Shown here piece by piece: positions 36,136 through 45,517 of a stretch of 64,000 nucleotides of DNA (position 1 is the first letter of the stretch; the number at the start of each line of letters is the position of its first letter). The position numbers were made by a program, and so were the translations under genes. The notes beneath the pieces were generated by a model that had not been told where the DNA came from, did no database searches, and saw nothing but the letters and a program-made list of their open reading frames with translations. Source of the stretch: Winkia neuii subsp. neuii DSM 8576 (lineage in GTDB: Bacteria; Actinomycetota; Actinomycetes; Actinomycetales; Actinomycetaceae); the NCBI RefSeq assembly GCF_000420405.1, contig NZ_ATUW01000001.1, positions 324,767 to 388,766 of the forward strand. The letters run 5' to 3'.

Positions 36136-37509
36136 TTATTTTTCCTGGTCGACCGGGTGGCGATGGCGGCCCCAGAACCCTTCCTCGCTGAAGAGGTGGG
36201 TAATTGTTGCGTCGAGCGCGCCCAGATCGACCAACACGTCGAAGACGGTGTAGCGGGGGCGAATCATTTGGGCTTGAACGTGGGTCTTGCGGAAGCGGTC
36301 CCAGCCGATTTTTATTTGCTCCGGATGGTAGGGGGCTCCTGCAGCTTTTAGATTATCGATGGCTTGTTCAGGGGAAATGAGCTGCTTGCCGCAGGAGGCC
36401 TTGATGTTGGCCCAGTTTGCTTTTAGAGTTTGCAAGCGCTCGCGGAGGGCTGCACCTTCAAGATACTTGCCGAGGGTGTGTTTTACGGCAATGTCTTCAA
36501 TCTTGTCGATGATGTATTCGCGTACGCGCGCTTCGACCTCTTCCTTTGGGCGGGCGGCGGCAACGACTTTTTCGACGTCTAGATTGTCGATGTCCATGGC
36601 CAGGAATTCCTGCCACAGTGCCAGCGAGGCTACCGAGCCAACGCCCACTTTCATGCCGTGTGACAGAGGTGGTTCCCAATCCAGACCGTGTCCTTCCATT
36701 TCCCAGGTGTGGCTGAATTGGTGCCCTGCACCAGAGGCAGGGCGGGACGAGGAGAGGGCTTGCATTGCGAGCCCGGACATAATGTTGCCCCTGGTGAGGC
36801 CGGCGATGGCGGCAGCGTCGCCAGAACCGAGTTCGGCTGGATTGGAGAGGGCTTTTCGCAGGGGCCCTTGTACCAGCGACCAGGTGTAGTGGTCTATGGG
36901 TTCTATGCCCAGGCGGTCGGCCAAGATCCAGTCTGCTCCCGCAGGAATTTTTTCGAGCAGGTCCCCGTAGCCGGTGGCGGTAAGCCGTTGGGGGGCGTTA
37001 GCAATTACTTTCAGATCGGCGACTAGGCCTGCGGGAGCAGGGCATTCGCGGGTTATCTTGAAGCCGTCGCGGGTGATGGCGGCACCGTAGGCGGCATACC
37101 CGTCGACCGAGGCGGCGGTGCACACGTTCATGTAGGGGCGGCCTAGTTCTCCGCTGGCCAGTTTGGAAATGTCGTTGAGGGTGCCTGAGGCGATTGAACA
37201 GATAACGGTGTCGGAGAGTCCTTTTAGGTGCTCGCGCACTTTGGATACATTTTGGTAGTCGGCGTATACGGTGGGTTTGCCGGGAAAGATGAGCCGGTCT
37301 GCAATCTGTATGTTTTCGGCTTCGAGTGAGGCAACTACTTCCTTGCCTGCTGCAGCAAACGTGTTGTCGTCGGCAACCAGCAACACCTTCTTGCCCGGGA
37401 AGAGCTCTTTGAACATTTTTCCGGTCTGGTCTAGTACATCTTGGCCAATTACGATGGCTTTGGTGTCTTTGGCTGTCTTTAGCGCCTTTTGTATCAGGTC
37501 TTCGGCCAT
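36136..37509 (-). CDS. araM: AraM/EgsA-type sn-glycerol-1-phosphate dehydrogenase
   Basis: 457 residues. Iron-alcohol-dehydrogenase-like fold with NAD region SIASGTLNDISKLAS near 107, then NVCTAASVDGYAAYGAAI, TGYGDLLEKIPAGADWILADRLG (metal Asp), SSRPASGAGHQFSHTWEMEG (metal His) and PPLSHGMKVGVGSVA (second metal His). These match AraM of Bacillus, which reduces dihydroxyacetone phosphate to glycerol-1-phosphate, the archaeal-type stereoisomer. In Bacillus araM is part of the arabinose operon; here it precedes a ribulokinase, preserving that association. About 60 residues longer than Bacillus AraM. Inverted repeats upstream may bind a regulator. Confidence 0.85.
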   Translation of the reverse strand: MAEDLIQKALKTAKDTKAIVIGQDVLDQTGKMFKELFPGKKVLLVADDNTFAAAGKEVVASLEAENIQIADRLIFPGKPTVYADYQNVSKVREHLKGLSDTVICSIASGTLNDISKLASGELGRPYMNVCTAASVDGYAAYGAAITRDGFKITRECPAPAGLVADLKVIANAPQRLTATGYGDLLEKIPAGADWILADRLGIEPIDHYTWSLVQGPLRKALSNPAELGSGDAAAIAGLTRGNIMSGLAMQALSSSRPASGAGHQFSHTWEMEGHGLDWEPPLSHGMKVGVGSVASLALWQEFLAMDIDNLDVEKVVAAARPKEEVEARVREYIIDKIEDIAVKHTLGKYLEGAALRERLQTLKANWANIKASCGKQLISPEQAIDNLKAAGAPYHPEQIKIGWDRFRKTHVQAQMIRPRYTVFDVLVDLGALDATITHLFSEEGFWGRHRHPVDQEK

Positions 37510-38359
37510 AACGTTCAGTCTCCTTTGTCTAAACTATTGAGCTGCGTCTCATACACAATCGTACCCGTTGGTAAAACTAACAGGAATAGCTGTTAAACGG
37601 AATGAGTAGAGCCGGCTGCAGGGGTGTCGACACACCCGTGACTATTCTGTGGTGGCCAAATACTGCATGTGACGGGGCGTGGGTTGCCGGTCAAAACTGG
37701 CCTACTTATTTCTGTTGCAAGAAATAGCTAACTTCCGCATGGACACAGCGAAAGATTCGTTGCAAGCTGCCGCGACGGGGTCTTCCAGCCTTTATTGCGA
37801 GGGCGGGGCCCAGTTAGTTTCTGTAGGTCGAAGGGCCTAAACGGGTCTTAAAATCCGGCATAGCACCAGGTGAACCGCTGTTTGGAGGGGGCGTCTGCAA
37901 ATATAGGCTATATTTTCACCAATGAATTAAAAGGGTTACTAATTACCGGCGCGAAAAGAATAGCTAATCCTCGAGCTTTGAACCACTGTTAAATCCCGGA
38001 CGTATTTTTTGCAGATATATATCTTTTCATATCTTCTAACGGCAGGAAATTGCGAATCCGGGCATAGTTTACAAATGGTAGAAGTTATAGTCGTTTAAAA
38101 CGTCTATGCACCAAAGTGCATGCGCTGTTGCACAAATATGCAGGTGCTTCTTTTGCCAGGATAAATAATCCCAGGCCAAAGCCTACTTTGCGGGCTTGTC
38201 CGCCGGCTTAGGTGATGGGGACGAACGGCTAAGAAGGTAACGCCACGGGCGTGGTTGAATCGTCAATAAGCGGAGGAATTTGAGGTCCTTATAACCGAAG
38301 AATGGTTAGGCCCGATGCAAAGTTGCTCACGTGGGTCAGCTTTAGAGAATAGGAAAAAT
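37510..38359. promoter_or_regulatory. Large divergent regulatory region with several palindromes
   Basis: 850 bases without a gene, between araM (leftward) and the cai-like cluster (rightward). Inverted repeats seen: TAACAG-GAATAG-CTGTTA 37578-37595; GTGTCGACAC 37624-37633 inside GGGTGT/ACACCC; AAATATA-GGC-TATATTT 37899-37915; AGATATATATCT 38013-38024; CGTTTAAAACG 38092-38102; TGCAC-CAAA-GTGCA 38107-38120. The first two lie 70-130 bases before araM and suit a repressor of that operon; the AT-rich ones suit the cai-like cluster. No promoter pair or riboswitch could be assigned with confidence. The length suggests a long 5' leader or several regulators. Confidence 0.55.
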
Positions 38360-39700
38360 ATGGCTAAGTCCGTAACTGGAGAGAAGAGCGTGGAAGACCT
38401 GTCCCGTCTCCACAGGATCTTCCTTTTGGTTCTTGTTTCAATGGGCAGTTCAATTATTTATACGCCCGCCTACTTGAAGAACGTCTTCTACGATCCACTA
38501 ATAAAGGCTCTGGACGCTACAAACGCGCAGATCGGCCAGCTTCTTGCCGCCTACGCGCTCACGGCCACCATTTGCTACCTGCCCTCGGGAATCGTAGCCG
38601 ACAAGATCCGCGTGCGTACCCTGTCTTGGGTGGGTTTCATTGGAACTGCCGCGCTTACTTTCGTGTACGCTTTCCTGCCTTCTATCGCCGTGCTCTACAT
38701 CGTATTCGTAGGTATGGGCGTAACTTCGATTCTTATTTGGTGGGGCGTGCGCTTCAAGCTTGTGCGCCTCATTTCCGAAGAGAGCGAATACTCGCGCAAC
38801 ATCGGCATCTCTTACGGCATTTACGGGGCTGCCGGCCTAATTGTGGGCCTGGTGATTATGTGGATTGTGCAAACCCTTTTTGCCAACTCCACCGTGCAAG
38901 GCGTGCGCGCGATGCTGATCTTCCTGGGCGTCATTATTGCCCTCCTCGGCGTATTTTCATACCTTTTCATCCCTCGTTTCAAGGGTGAAATTGACCCCAC
39001 CAAATCTTCGTTTGACCTGGGTGAAGTGCTTTCCGCACTGAAGAACCCGGTGGTTTGGCTAGCCGCAGGGTGCATGTTCTTCGTGTACTTCTACTACACC
39101 GGCATCAACTACACCACCCCCTACTTCAAAGACGTAATGGGCGCCTCCTTGGGAGTCGTCTCGTTTGTGTCAATCGTGCGCACCTACGGTGTCACCTTGC
39201 TGTCGGGCCCGATTTTCGGCACCGTCGCAGAAAAAGTGGGCTCGCCCTCGAAAGTAATCGTAGGCGGCTCCGTGGTGGTTGTAGCCGGCCTACTCGGATT
39301 TACTGTGCTACCAGCCAAGCCGGCCTCGGCGATAATCGCAGCGGTAATCATGATTGTGCTGGGCTTTTTGGCAAACGGCGTGTTCGGCGTAGTTTCCTCA
39401 CAGCTTACGGAAGGTAAAGTCCCGCTCACGATCTTCGGCACTGCCACGGGCCTACTGTCGGTAATCGGCTTTTTGCCCGATTCCTTCTCGTCCGTGTGGT
39501 TCGGAGCCATGATCGACCACCAGGGTAACGACGCTTACCGCGGCATCTTCCTAATTCTGGCCGCCTCAGCCGTTATTGCCGCACTGTTTGCAGTAGCGCT
39601 CCTCATCTACGTTTCTAGGAACAAAGCCAAGCTGGCGGCAGCCCAGGAACAGGCGGCAGAAGCCGTAGTAGAACACGTTCAAGAGGCCACAAATGCCTAA
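38360..39700 (+). CDS. MFS transporter opening the cai-like cluster
   Basis: 446 residues from ATG at 38360 (AGGAAAAAT upstream); an earlier in-frame ATG at 38315 has no ribosome site. Twelve hydrophobic segments; MFS landmarks are SGIVADKIRVRTLSW after helix 2 and GPIFGTVAEKVGSPSKVIVGG after helix 8. A charged Ala/Glu-rich C-terminus follows the last helix. Not a BCCT carrier, so it is unrelated to CaiT although it occupies that place in the cluster. Likely imports the substrate or exchanges it for product. Overlaps the next gene by 8 bases. Confidence 0.85.
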   Translation: MAKSVTGEKSVEDLSRLHRIFLLVLVSMGSSIIYTPAYLKNVFYDPLIKALDATNAQIGQLLAAYALTATICYLPSGIVADKIRVRTLSWVGFIGTAALTFVYAFLPSIAVLYIVFVGMGVTSILIWWGVRFKLVRLISEESEYSRNIGISYGIYGAAGLIVGLVIMWIVQTLFANSTVQGVRAMLIFLGVIIALLGVFSYLFIPRFKGEIDPTKSSFDLGEVLSALKNPVVWLAAGCMFFVYFYYTGINYTTPYFKDVMGASLGVVSFVSIVRTYGVTLLSGPIFGTVAEKVGSPSKVIVGGSVVVVAGLLGFTVLPAKPASAIIAAVIMIVLGFLANGVFGVVSSQLTEGKVPLTIFGTATGLLSVIGFLPDSFSSVWFGAMIDHQGNDAYRGIFLILAASAVIAALFAVALLIYVSRNKAKLAAAQEQAAEAVVEHVQEATNA

Positions 39701-40661
39701 CAAGATCAACGTTCCCGCACTGTGGTCCGCCCAGACTGGAGCCGTAGTAGCCAAGCAGCAGGAGTTGGCGGCAGGTGCCTTTGACACCAATCAGTCACTC
39801 GAAGCCCTGCGCAGCGCCTACGAAACTGAGCGAGCTTTCTGGAACGAGGGCGGCCCGCAGATGCACGCGCAGCAAACCTATACTGTGGACACGAAATACG
39901 GGCAGGTTCCAGTTACGGTGTTCCGACCCGAAGAGGGCGTGCTCCCAGTTATCGTGTTCGCCCACGGGGGCGGATTCACGGTGGGTTCTGTAAACACTCA
40001 TAACCGGATCACCCGCACATTGGCGGCGCTCACCGGGGCTGCCGTAGTTTCTGTAGACTACACGCTGTCCCCGGAGGCCCACTACCCGCAGCCGGTTGAA
40101 GAAATTGTTGCCGTAGTACAGGATCTGCGCCTGCGCGCAGATGAGCTGCACCTAGATACCTCTTCCATTTCCTTCGCGGGCGATTCAGGTGGGGCGAACT
40201 TGGTGGCAGGAACCTACCTGCATCTTCGCGAGGTCGAAAAAGATGTTTCAGGCCTGGGCGTGAACCTGTTCTTCTACGGCTACTTTGGTTTAGACGATTC
40301 CATATCTGCTCGCCTGCTGGGCGGGGAATGGGACGGCCTTACGGAAGCCGACATCGACTACTACTGGGGGCAATACCTCGGCGCTCAGCCTGCCGCAGAC
40401 CAGCGCTTCTTCAAGATTGTCGACAACGAGCTAAAAGAAGGATTCTTGCCCTCGTTTATTGCCGCAGCCGACCTCGATCCGCTGCGCGACAACTCCGAAC
40501 TGCTTTCGCGAATTCTAACCAATGCTGGGATCGCCAACGAATTCCTTCCCGTAGAAGGGGTAATTCACGGCTTCTTACACAATTCCCGACTCCTAGATGC
40601 CGCCGGCGACACCATGGAAGCGGCAGCCAAGTTTTACAAAAAGCACGTCATTCACAACTAG
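39693..40661 (+). CDS. HSL/acetyl-esterase-type alpha/beta hydrolase
   Basis: 322 residues. Hormone-sensitive-lipase family: oxyanion HGGGF at about 91-95, nucleophile Ser near 164 in GDSGG, acid in [10 protein letters not shown], and catalytic His near 292 in VIHGFLH. Cytoplasmic (no signal). These enzymes cleave short acyl esters. Placed between the MFS gene and the CaiA-like gene and translationally coupled to the former, it probably hydrolyses an imported ester before CoA activation, for example an O-acyl form of the acid. The E. coli cai operon has no such gene. Confidence 0.85.
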   Translation: MPNKINVPALWSAQTGAVVAKQQELAAGAFDTNQSLEALRSAYETERAFWNEGGPQMHAQQTYTVDTKYGQVPVTVFRPEEGVLPVIVFAHGGGFTVGSVNTHNRITRTLAALTGAAVVSVDYTLSPEAHYPQPVEEIVAVVQDLRLRADELHLDTSSISFAGDSGGANLVAGTYLHLREVEKDVSGLGVNLFFYGYFGLDDSISARLLGGEWDGLTEADIDYYWGQYLGAQPAADQRFFKIVDNELKEGFLPSFIAAADLDPLRDNSELLSRILTNAGIANEFLPVEGVIHGFLHNSRLLDAAGDTMEAAAKFYKKHVIHN

Positions 40662-40672
40662 AAAGAAAGAAC

Positions 40673-41806
40673 ATGGATTTTTCTCTCACTGACGAACAGC
40701 AACTCATGGTTGATGGGTTCACCGAATTGATGAACTCGCGCAACTGGGAAACCTACTTCCACGACTGCGACGAGAAGCATGAATATCCCGAAGAATGGGT
40801 AAAGGCCATCTGCGACCTGGGCTTCGACCGCATCCTGCTGCCGGAAGAATACGACGGCTTCGGCGCTGATTGGACCACCCTCTGTGCAGCCTACGAGGCA
40901 CTTGGCCGCGCCGGTGGCCCCACCTACGTGCTGTATCAACTGCCCGGCTGGGACACAGTCATCCGCGAAGGTACCGAAAAGCAAAAGGAAACCATCCTCA
41001 AGTTTGTAGGTTCCGGCAAGCAGATGCTGAACTACGCGATGACCGAACCGTCGGCAGGTTCGTCCTGGGACGACATGCGCACAACCTACACTCGCAAAAA
41101 CGGCAAGGTCTACCTGAACGGTCACAAAACCTTCCAGACCTCCGCAATGCACGTTCCCTACATGATCGTCATGGCCCGCAACAGCGAAGACATGTCGGTC
41201 TACACCGAATGGTTCGTCGACATGTCCAAGGAGGGCATCACCCGCGAACCGTTGAACAAGCTGGGCCTGCGGATGGACTCCTGCGCCGAAATCTACTTCG
41301 ACAACGTGGAACTAGAAGAAGAAGACCTCTTCGGCACTGAGGGCAACGCCTTCATGCGCGGCGTAAAGGACTTCGACCTCGAACGCTACCTGGTAGCCCT
41401 GACCAACTACGGGCAGGCCTACTGCGCCTTCGAAGATGCCGCCAAGTACGCCAACCAGCGCGTCCAAGGTGGCCAGGCAATTGCTCGCCACCAGCTGATC
41501 CAAGAGAAATTTGCGGACATGAAGGTTGCCCTAACCAACATGCGCAACATGCTGTACGAAATTGCCTGGAAGCAGGAAAATGGTCTGCTCGGACGCGGCG
41601 ACTGCTCCATGGCAAAGTACTACTGCTCGCACGCCTCCTTCCAGGTTGTCGACTCTGCCCTGCAGGTGCTGGCAGGCGTAGGCATTACCGGCGAACACCG
41701 CGTTCAGCGCTTCTATCGCGACCTGCGCGTGGACCGCGTCTCCGGTGGCACCGACGAAATGATGATCCTCACCGCCGGCCGCGCAGCACTGCGCGAATAC
41801 CGCTAA
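40673..41806 (+). CDS. caiA: CaiA-like acyl-CoA dehydrogenase (crotonobetainyl-CoA reductase type)
   Basis: 377 residues from ATG at 40673, close to the 380 of E. coli CaiA, and alike from end to end: [104 protein letters not shown]. CaiA is an FAD enzyme that reduces crotonobetainyl-CoA to gamma-butyrobetainyl-CoA anaerobically, taking electrons from FixABCX-type carriers. Assignment to the CaiA branch is strong; identity of the acyl group is inferred. Followed by the CaiB-like gene after 9 bases. Codon choice here is strongly C-ending, hinting at high expression. Confidence 0.85.
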   Translation: MDFSLTDEQQLMVDGFTELMNSRNWETYFHDCDEKHEYPEEWVKAICDLGFDRILLPEEYDGFGADWTTLCAAYEALGRAGGPTYVLYQLPGWDTVIREGTEKQKETILKFVGSGKQMLNYAMTEPSAGSSWDDMRTTYTRKNGKVYLNGHKTFQTSAMHVPYMIVMARNSEDMSVYTEWFVDMSKEGITREPLNKLGLRMDSCAEIYFDNVELEEEDLFGTEGNAFMRGVKDFDLERYLVALTNYGQAYCAFEDAAKYANQRVQGGQAIARHQLIQEKFADMKVALTNMRNMLYEIAWKQENGLLGRGDCSMAKYYCSHASFQVVDSALQVLAGVGITGEHRVQRFYRDLRVDRVSGGTDEMMILTAGRAALREYR

Positions 41807-41815
41807 GGAGCAGCC

Positions 41816-43027
41816 ATGTTGCCAACTGAAAAACCCTCATTTGGCCCCCTAGACGACGTAAAGGTCGTCTTCTCGGCTGTAGAAATTGCCGCCCCCACCG
41901 CCGCAGGCCTCATGGCCGAATGGGGCGCCGACGTCACCTGGATGGAAAACATTTGGACTGGCGATTCGATGCGCGACACCAAGTGGGTCAAAGAAATGGA
42001 ACGGCGCAACATGCGCTCCATCTCGATGCACCCCTTTAGCGACGAAGGTAAGGAAGTACTGCTCGCCCTCGTCAAAGACGCAGACATCTTCATCGAATCC
42101 TCTAAGGGCCCGGTGTGGGCTCGCAAGGGAATAACTGACGAAGTGCTGTGGGAGGTCAACCCCGACCTGGTCATAGTCCACGTTTCTGGTTTCGGCCAGA
42201 ACGGCGATCCGGAACGGGTGAACTCTGCCGCCTACGATCTAACCGTCGCCGCCTACGCAGGCATCATCGCGCAAAACGGTACCCCCGAACAGCCGATGAA
42301 CATTGCCCCCTACTCGGTGGACTACTTCAACTCCCTGATGGTTGTTTCGTCCTCGCTGGCTGCACTGCACAAGGCTCGCGCCACCGGACAGGGCGAAAGC
42401 ATCGACCTGGCAATGTACGAAACCATGATGCGCATCGGGTCCTACTACCTGATGGACTACATGAACGAGGGGATCGTCTGGCCGCGTCCCGGCAACCGCC
42501 ACCAGAACCTGTGCGCAATCGGCGAATGGGAATGCAAAGACGGCTACATCGGCCTTTGCGTCTACGGCGTGCCGCAGAACAAGTACCTGCTGGAAACGAT
42601 CGGGTTGGGCTACTTGTGGGGAACCGAAGAATACCCCGAGGACACCTCGGCCCTGTGGCTCAACGGCCCCAAGGCGGATCTGATCCAGCAGAAACTCACC
42701 GAATACCTGAAGACGCAGAACAAGAAGGATGTGGAGCGCGACTTCACAGCCCACAAGATCGCAGCTCAGGTTGTCAACGAGTTCGAAGAGGTAGTCAAGC
42801 AGGAGCACATGCACCAGCGCGGTGTCTTCACCGAATGGGAAAACGGCGACGGCGAAAAGATCAAGGGCATCGGCATCTTCCCCAAATTTGCCAACAACCC
42901 GGGCCGTCAGTGGCGCCCCATGCCGAAGCTTGGCGAGGACACCCGCTACCTCTTGGAGCGGGCCGGCTTCAGCGAAGAAAAAATCAACCAATTCAAAGAA
43001 TCCGGCAAGATCAAGTTTGCCGAGTAA
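41816..43027 (+). CDS. caiB: CaiB-like CoA transferase (class III)
   Basis: 403 residues (E. coli CaiB has 405). FGPLDDVKVVFSAVEIAAPTAAGLMAEWGADVTWMEN at the N-terminus, ESSKGPVWARKGITDEVLW, VSGFGQNGD, GESIDLAMYETMMRIGSYYLMDY and NNPGRQWRPMP follow the CaiB pattern. The catalytic aspartate that carries the CoA-ester intermediate is Asp169 in YSVDYFN, the same number as in E. coli. The enzyme moves CoA from the reduced product to fresh substrate, saving ATP. Nine bases after the CaiA-like gene. Confidence 0.87.
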   Translation: MLPTEKPSFGPLDDVKVVFSAVEIAAPTAAGLMAEWGADVTWMENIWTGDSMRDTKWVKEMERRNMRSISMHPFSDEGKEVLLALVKDADIFIESSKGPVWARKGITDEVLWEVNPDLVIVHVSGFGQNGDPERVNSAAYDLTVAAYAGIIAQNGTPEQPMNIAPYSVDYFNSLMVVSSSLAALHKARATGQGESIDLAMYETMMRIGSYYLMDYMNEGIVWPRPGNRHQNLCAIGEWECKDGYIGLCVYGVPQNKYLLETIGLGYLWGTEEYPEDTSALWLNGPKADLIQQKLTEYLKTQNKKDVERDFTAHKIAAQVVNEFEEVVKQEHMHQRGVFTEWENGDGEKIKGIGIFPKFANNPGRQWRPMPKLGEDTRYLLERAGFSEEKINQFKESGKIKFAE

Positions 43028-43062
43028 GGAGAGCGTGGGGTTAGCCCCATGCAGGTGAAATA

Positions 43063-44598
43063 ATGTTTCGAACTGGCGATGGAACTACGGTGCGTAGCCT
43101 TGTGCAATACCAGGCGCAAGCGCATCCGGAGCAGGTCTTTCTGATTTACGAAGACTGCGATCTGGATGTGCGTCGGGTGTACACCTACGCCCAGTTCCAT
43201 CGCCTCTCCAATCAGGCGGCGAACCTGTTTTGGTCTAGGGGAGTCCGCCCGGGCGATAGGGTAGCGGTTCAGCTGACTAATTCGCCCGAATGCCTCGAGG
43301 CTCTTGTGGGTCTTGCGAAAATTGGGGCGATTTACGTTCCCCTAAATTCTTCTTACACCACCTCTGAGTGCGCCTACATAATGTCGTTTTGCCAGGTGCG
43401 ACTACTGCTCACCCAGCCCTCGCTGTACCAGATGCCCGGCATGGACGGCCTTGCCGAGGATGTGTTGATAGTTGATGGCACGCCCTCGGGCTACAATGCC
43501 CTCCGCGACGGGGAACCCACGGAATTAGTTTGCGAACATGCCCCTACCAGCAGTGACGTTGTAGAGATCATGTTCACCTCGGGTACGACCTCGACCCCTA
43601 AAGGGGTGATGTTGACCAACGCGAATATGGTTTTTTCGGGGCTGTACGTGAATTGGCAGCTCGCGATGAACAGCGAAGATCGCTACATGACTTCCATGTG
43701 CGCCTCCCACGTAAATTTCCAACTGTCGGCGCTGTTGCCGGTGCTGACCGCTGGAGCAACTTTGATTATGGCTTCGCGCTATTCTGCAACCAGGTTTTGG
43801 CGGCAGACTTTGCGCAATGATGCCACGTTGGTTCAGTCGATGGCGATGATGGTGCGCACTATGATGCGTCAGCCCCATTTCGAGGGCGAACGCGAGCACC
43901 GGGTTCGGCAAGTCCACTATTTCCTTCCCCTCTCTAAACCCGAGAAGGCTGCGTTTGAGGAACGTTTCGGGGTGAGCCTGCTGAACAATTACGGTTCCAC
44001 CGAATCCCTGGTGGGAGTCATTACCGATTATCCTTACGGGCCCAGAAATTGGCCCTCAATTGGCCGGGTGGGCCCAGGATACGCGGCCCGAATTGTCGAT
44101 GCTGAAGGGCGGGAACTGCCGGCCGGCGAGTGCGGCGAGATCCTGATTCGCGGCGAGGCTGGCTACTCGCTGATGGCCGGATATTGGAATGATCCGCAGG
44201 CAACTGCCAAGGCAATTGACGCCGACGGCTGGTACCACACCGGCGACTACGGCGTAGTAGACAACGACGGGTGGTTCTATTTTGCCGACCGCCACATTGA
44301 CCTGATCAAGCGCGGCGGGGAAAACATCTCCACTACTGAGGTGGAAAACATTTTGGAAGAAATTCCCGGAGTAGCTGAGGCGGCGGTGGTGGGAGTACCC
44401 GATCCGGTGCGCGACCAAGCCGTCAAAGCTGTCCTTGTTTTAGAGCCCGGCTCAAATATTACCGAGGCCGACGTAGCGGCTTATGCCGAAACAAACCTGG
44501 CCTCTTTCAAAGTCCCCTCCGTAATCGAATTCCGCAAGGCTCTGCCGCGCGGAGCCTACGGAAAGCTCCTGAAGCATCTATTGGTGCCAAACAACTAA
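43063..44598 (+). CDS. caiC: CaiC-like acyl-CoA ligase
   Basis: 511 residues (E. coli CaiC 517). AMP-forming ANL family: P-loop-like IMFTSGTTSTPKGVMLTN near 168-185, NNYGSTESLVGVITDYPYG near 306, GWYHTGDYGVVDNDGWFYFADRHIDLIKRGGENIS near 388-422, and a C-terminal lysine in GAYGKLLKHL. The stretch WPSIGRVGPGYAARIVD also follows CaiC. It starts the pathway by making the acyl-CoA with ATP. 35 bases after the CaiB-like gene. Confidence 0.85.
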   Translation: MFRTGDGTTVRSLVQYQAQAHPEQVFLIYEDCDLDVRRVYTYAQFHRLSNQAANLFWSRGVRPGDRVAVQLTNSPECLEALVGLAKIGAIYVPLNSSYTTSECAYIMSFCQVRLLLTQPSLYQMPGMDGLAEDVLIVDGTPSGYNALRDGEPTELVCEHAPTSSDVVEIMFTSGTTSTPKGVMLTNANMVFSGLYVNWQLAMNSEDRYMTSMCASHVNFQLSALLPVLTAGATLIMASRYSATRFWRQTLRNDATLVQSMAMMVRTMMRQPHFEGEREHRVRQVHYFLPLSKPEKAAFEERFGVSLLNNYGSTESLVGVITDYPYGPRNWPSIGRVGPGYAARIVDAEGRELPAGECGEILIRGEAGYSLMAGYWNDPQATAKAIDADGWYHTGDYGVVDNDGWFYFADRHIDLIKRGGENISTTEVENILEEIPGVAEAAVVGVPDPVRDQAVKAVLVLEPGSNITEADVAAYAETNLASFKVPSVIEFRKALPRGAYGKLLKHLLVPNN

Positions 44599-44612
44599 AA
44601 GAAAGGAATGCC

Positions 44613-45488
44613 ATGGCTATTAACACTGATATGGTCGGGCAAACATTTGGTCCCTTCACCCGCGATTACACGTTCCGCGACCTGGAGCTATTCGCCCTGG
44701 GCTGTGGGGCCGGTATAGACGGCAAAGACGGCCTCGAGTACCTGAACGAGAAGGATCCCCAGAACCCGCAGTTGAAGGTGCTGCCCATGTTCGGCGCGAT
44801 GCTGATCGTCGACAGCGAAGTTACTCGCACCATCGACTACGGCTACAACTACGCCGGGTCGTTGCACTGGGGCTTCGACATCAAGTTCCACCAGCCGATC
44901 ACTAAGATGGCCGACCATCTTGAAACCAAGGTGAAGCTGGAGGGGCTATACGACCGCGGCGAAGGTCGCGGCCTGCTCGCCCAGCATATCGGCGATACTT
45001 ACGATTCCGAGGGCAACTTGCTATTCACCAACGAGTCTTGGGACTGCCTGATCTACGACGGCGGCTGGGGTGGGCCTAAGCCCCCGAAGGATCTTGTGGA
45101 TATGCCAGATCGCGCCCCCGACTACGAAATCAGCGAGCGCATTCCCGAAAATCAGGCGCTAATCTACCGCCTGTCGGGGGACTACCACCCGCAGCACATC
45201 GACTGGGAATACGCTGCTAAGAACGGCGAGCCCCGCCCGATCCTGCACGCTATTTCGTACGCGGGCGTAGTGATGCGCCACGCAATCAACCAGTTCGTGC
45301 CTGGGGAACCAGAACGCATTACTCGCTTTAAGACTCGCATCACCTCGCCGGTGCATCCCGGCTCGGTTCTGAAGACCCAACTGTGGAAGGTTGGCGAGGG
45401 CGAGTTGCGTTTCCGTCTTGTTGATGAAGATTTTGAAAAGACCGGAGCAAAGCCCCACCTGAACTGGGGAATTATCGAATACCGCTAA
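44613..45488 (+). CDS. Double-hotdog MaoC-type enoyl-CoA hydratase 2
   Basis: 291 residues, the size of the two-hotdog hydratase 2 domain of eukaryotic multifunctional enzyme 2. N-terminal hotdog starts GQTFGPFTRDYTFRDLELFALGCGAG. The C-terminal hotdog carries the hydratase motif YRLSGDYHPQHIDWEYA with catalytic Asp190 and His195; the usual Asn between them is His192. Such enzymes reversibly hydrate trans-2-enoyl-CoA to the R-3-hydroxy ester. In the E. coli carnitine pathway the unrelated crotonase CaiD does the equivalent step, so this is the best candidate for a non-homologous replacement. Substrate is inferred from its place between caiC-like and transporter genes. Confidence 0.8.
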   Translation: MAINTDMVGQTFGPFTRDYTFRDLELFALGCGAGIDGKDGLEYLNEKDPQNPQLKVLPMFGAMLIVDSEVTRTIDYGYNYAGSLHWGFDIKFHQPITKMADHLETKVKLEGLYDRGEGRGLLAQHIGDTYDSEGNLLFTNESWDCLIYDGGWGGPKPPKDLVDMPDRAPDYEISERIPENQALIYRLSGDYHPQHIDWEYAAKNGEPRPILHAISYAGVVMRHAINQFVPGEPERITRFKTRITSPVHPGSVLKTQLWKVGEGELRFRLVDEDFEKTGAKPHLNWGIIEYR

Positions 45489-45517
45489 GTGGAAGTTAGA
45501 AGAGAAGAGGGTTAGTC

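Noticed and set aside
38160..38359. Riboswitch in the leader of the first cai-like gene
   Set aside because: The stretch has several GC-rich pairing options, but I could not match conserved cores of cobalamin, SAM, c-di-AMP or other known classes.
40673..41806. CaiA-like protein as a gamma-butyrobetainyl-CoA TMA-lyase
   Set aside because: Motif agreement along the whole length is with CaiA reductase and a full FixABCX donor set is beside it; a lyase would not need these electron carriers. Phylogeny could reopen this.
42148..43044. 298-codon open frame on the plus strand inside the CaiB-like gene
   Set aside because: Arg- and Pro-rich product typical of a +1 shadow of a GC-rich gene; the CaiB frame is unambiguous.
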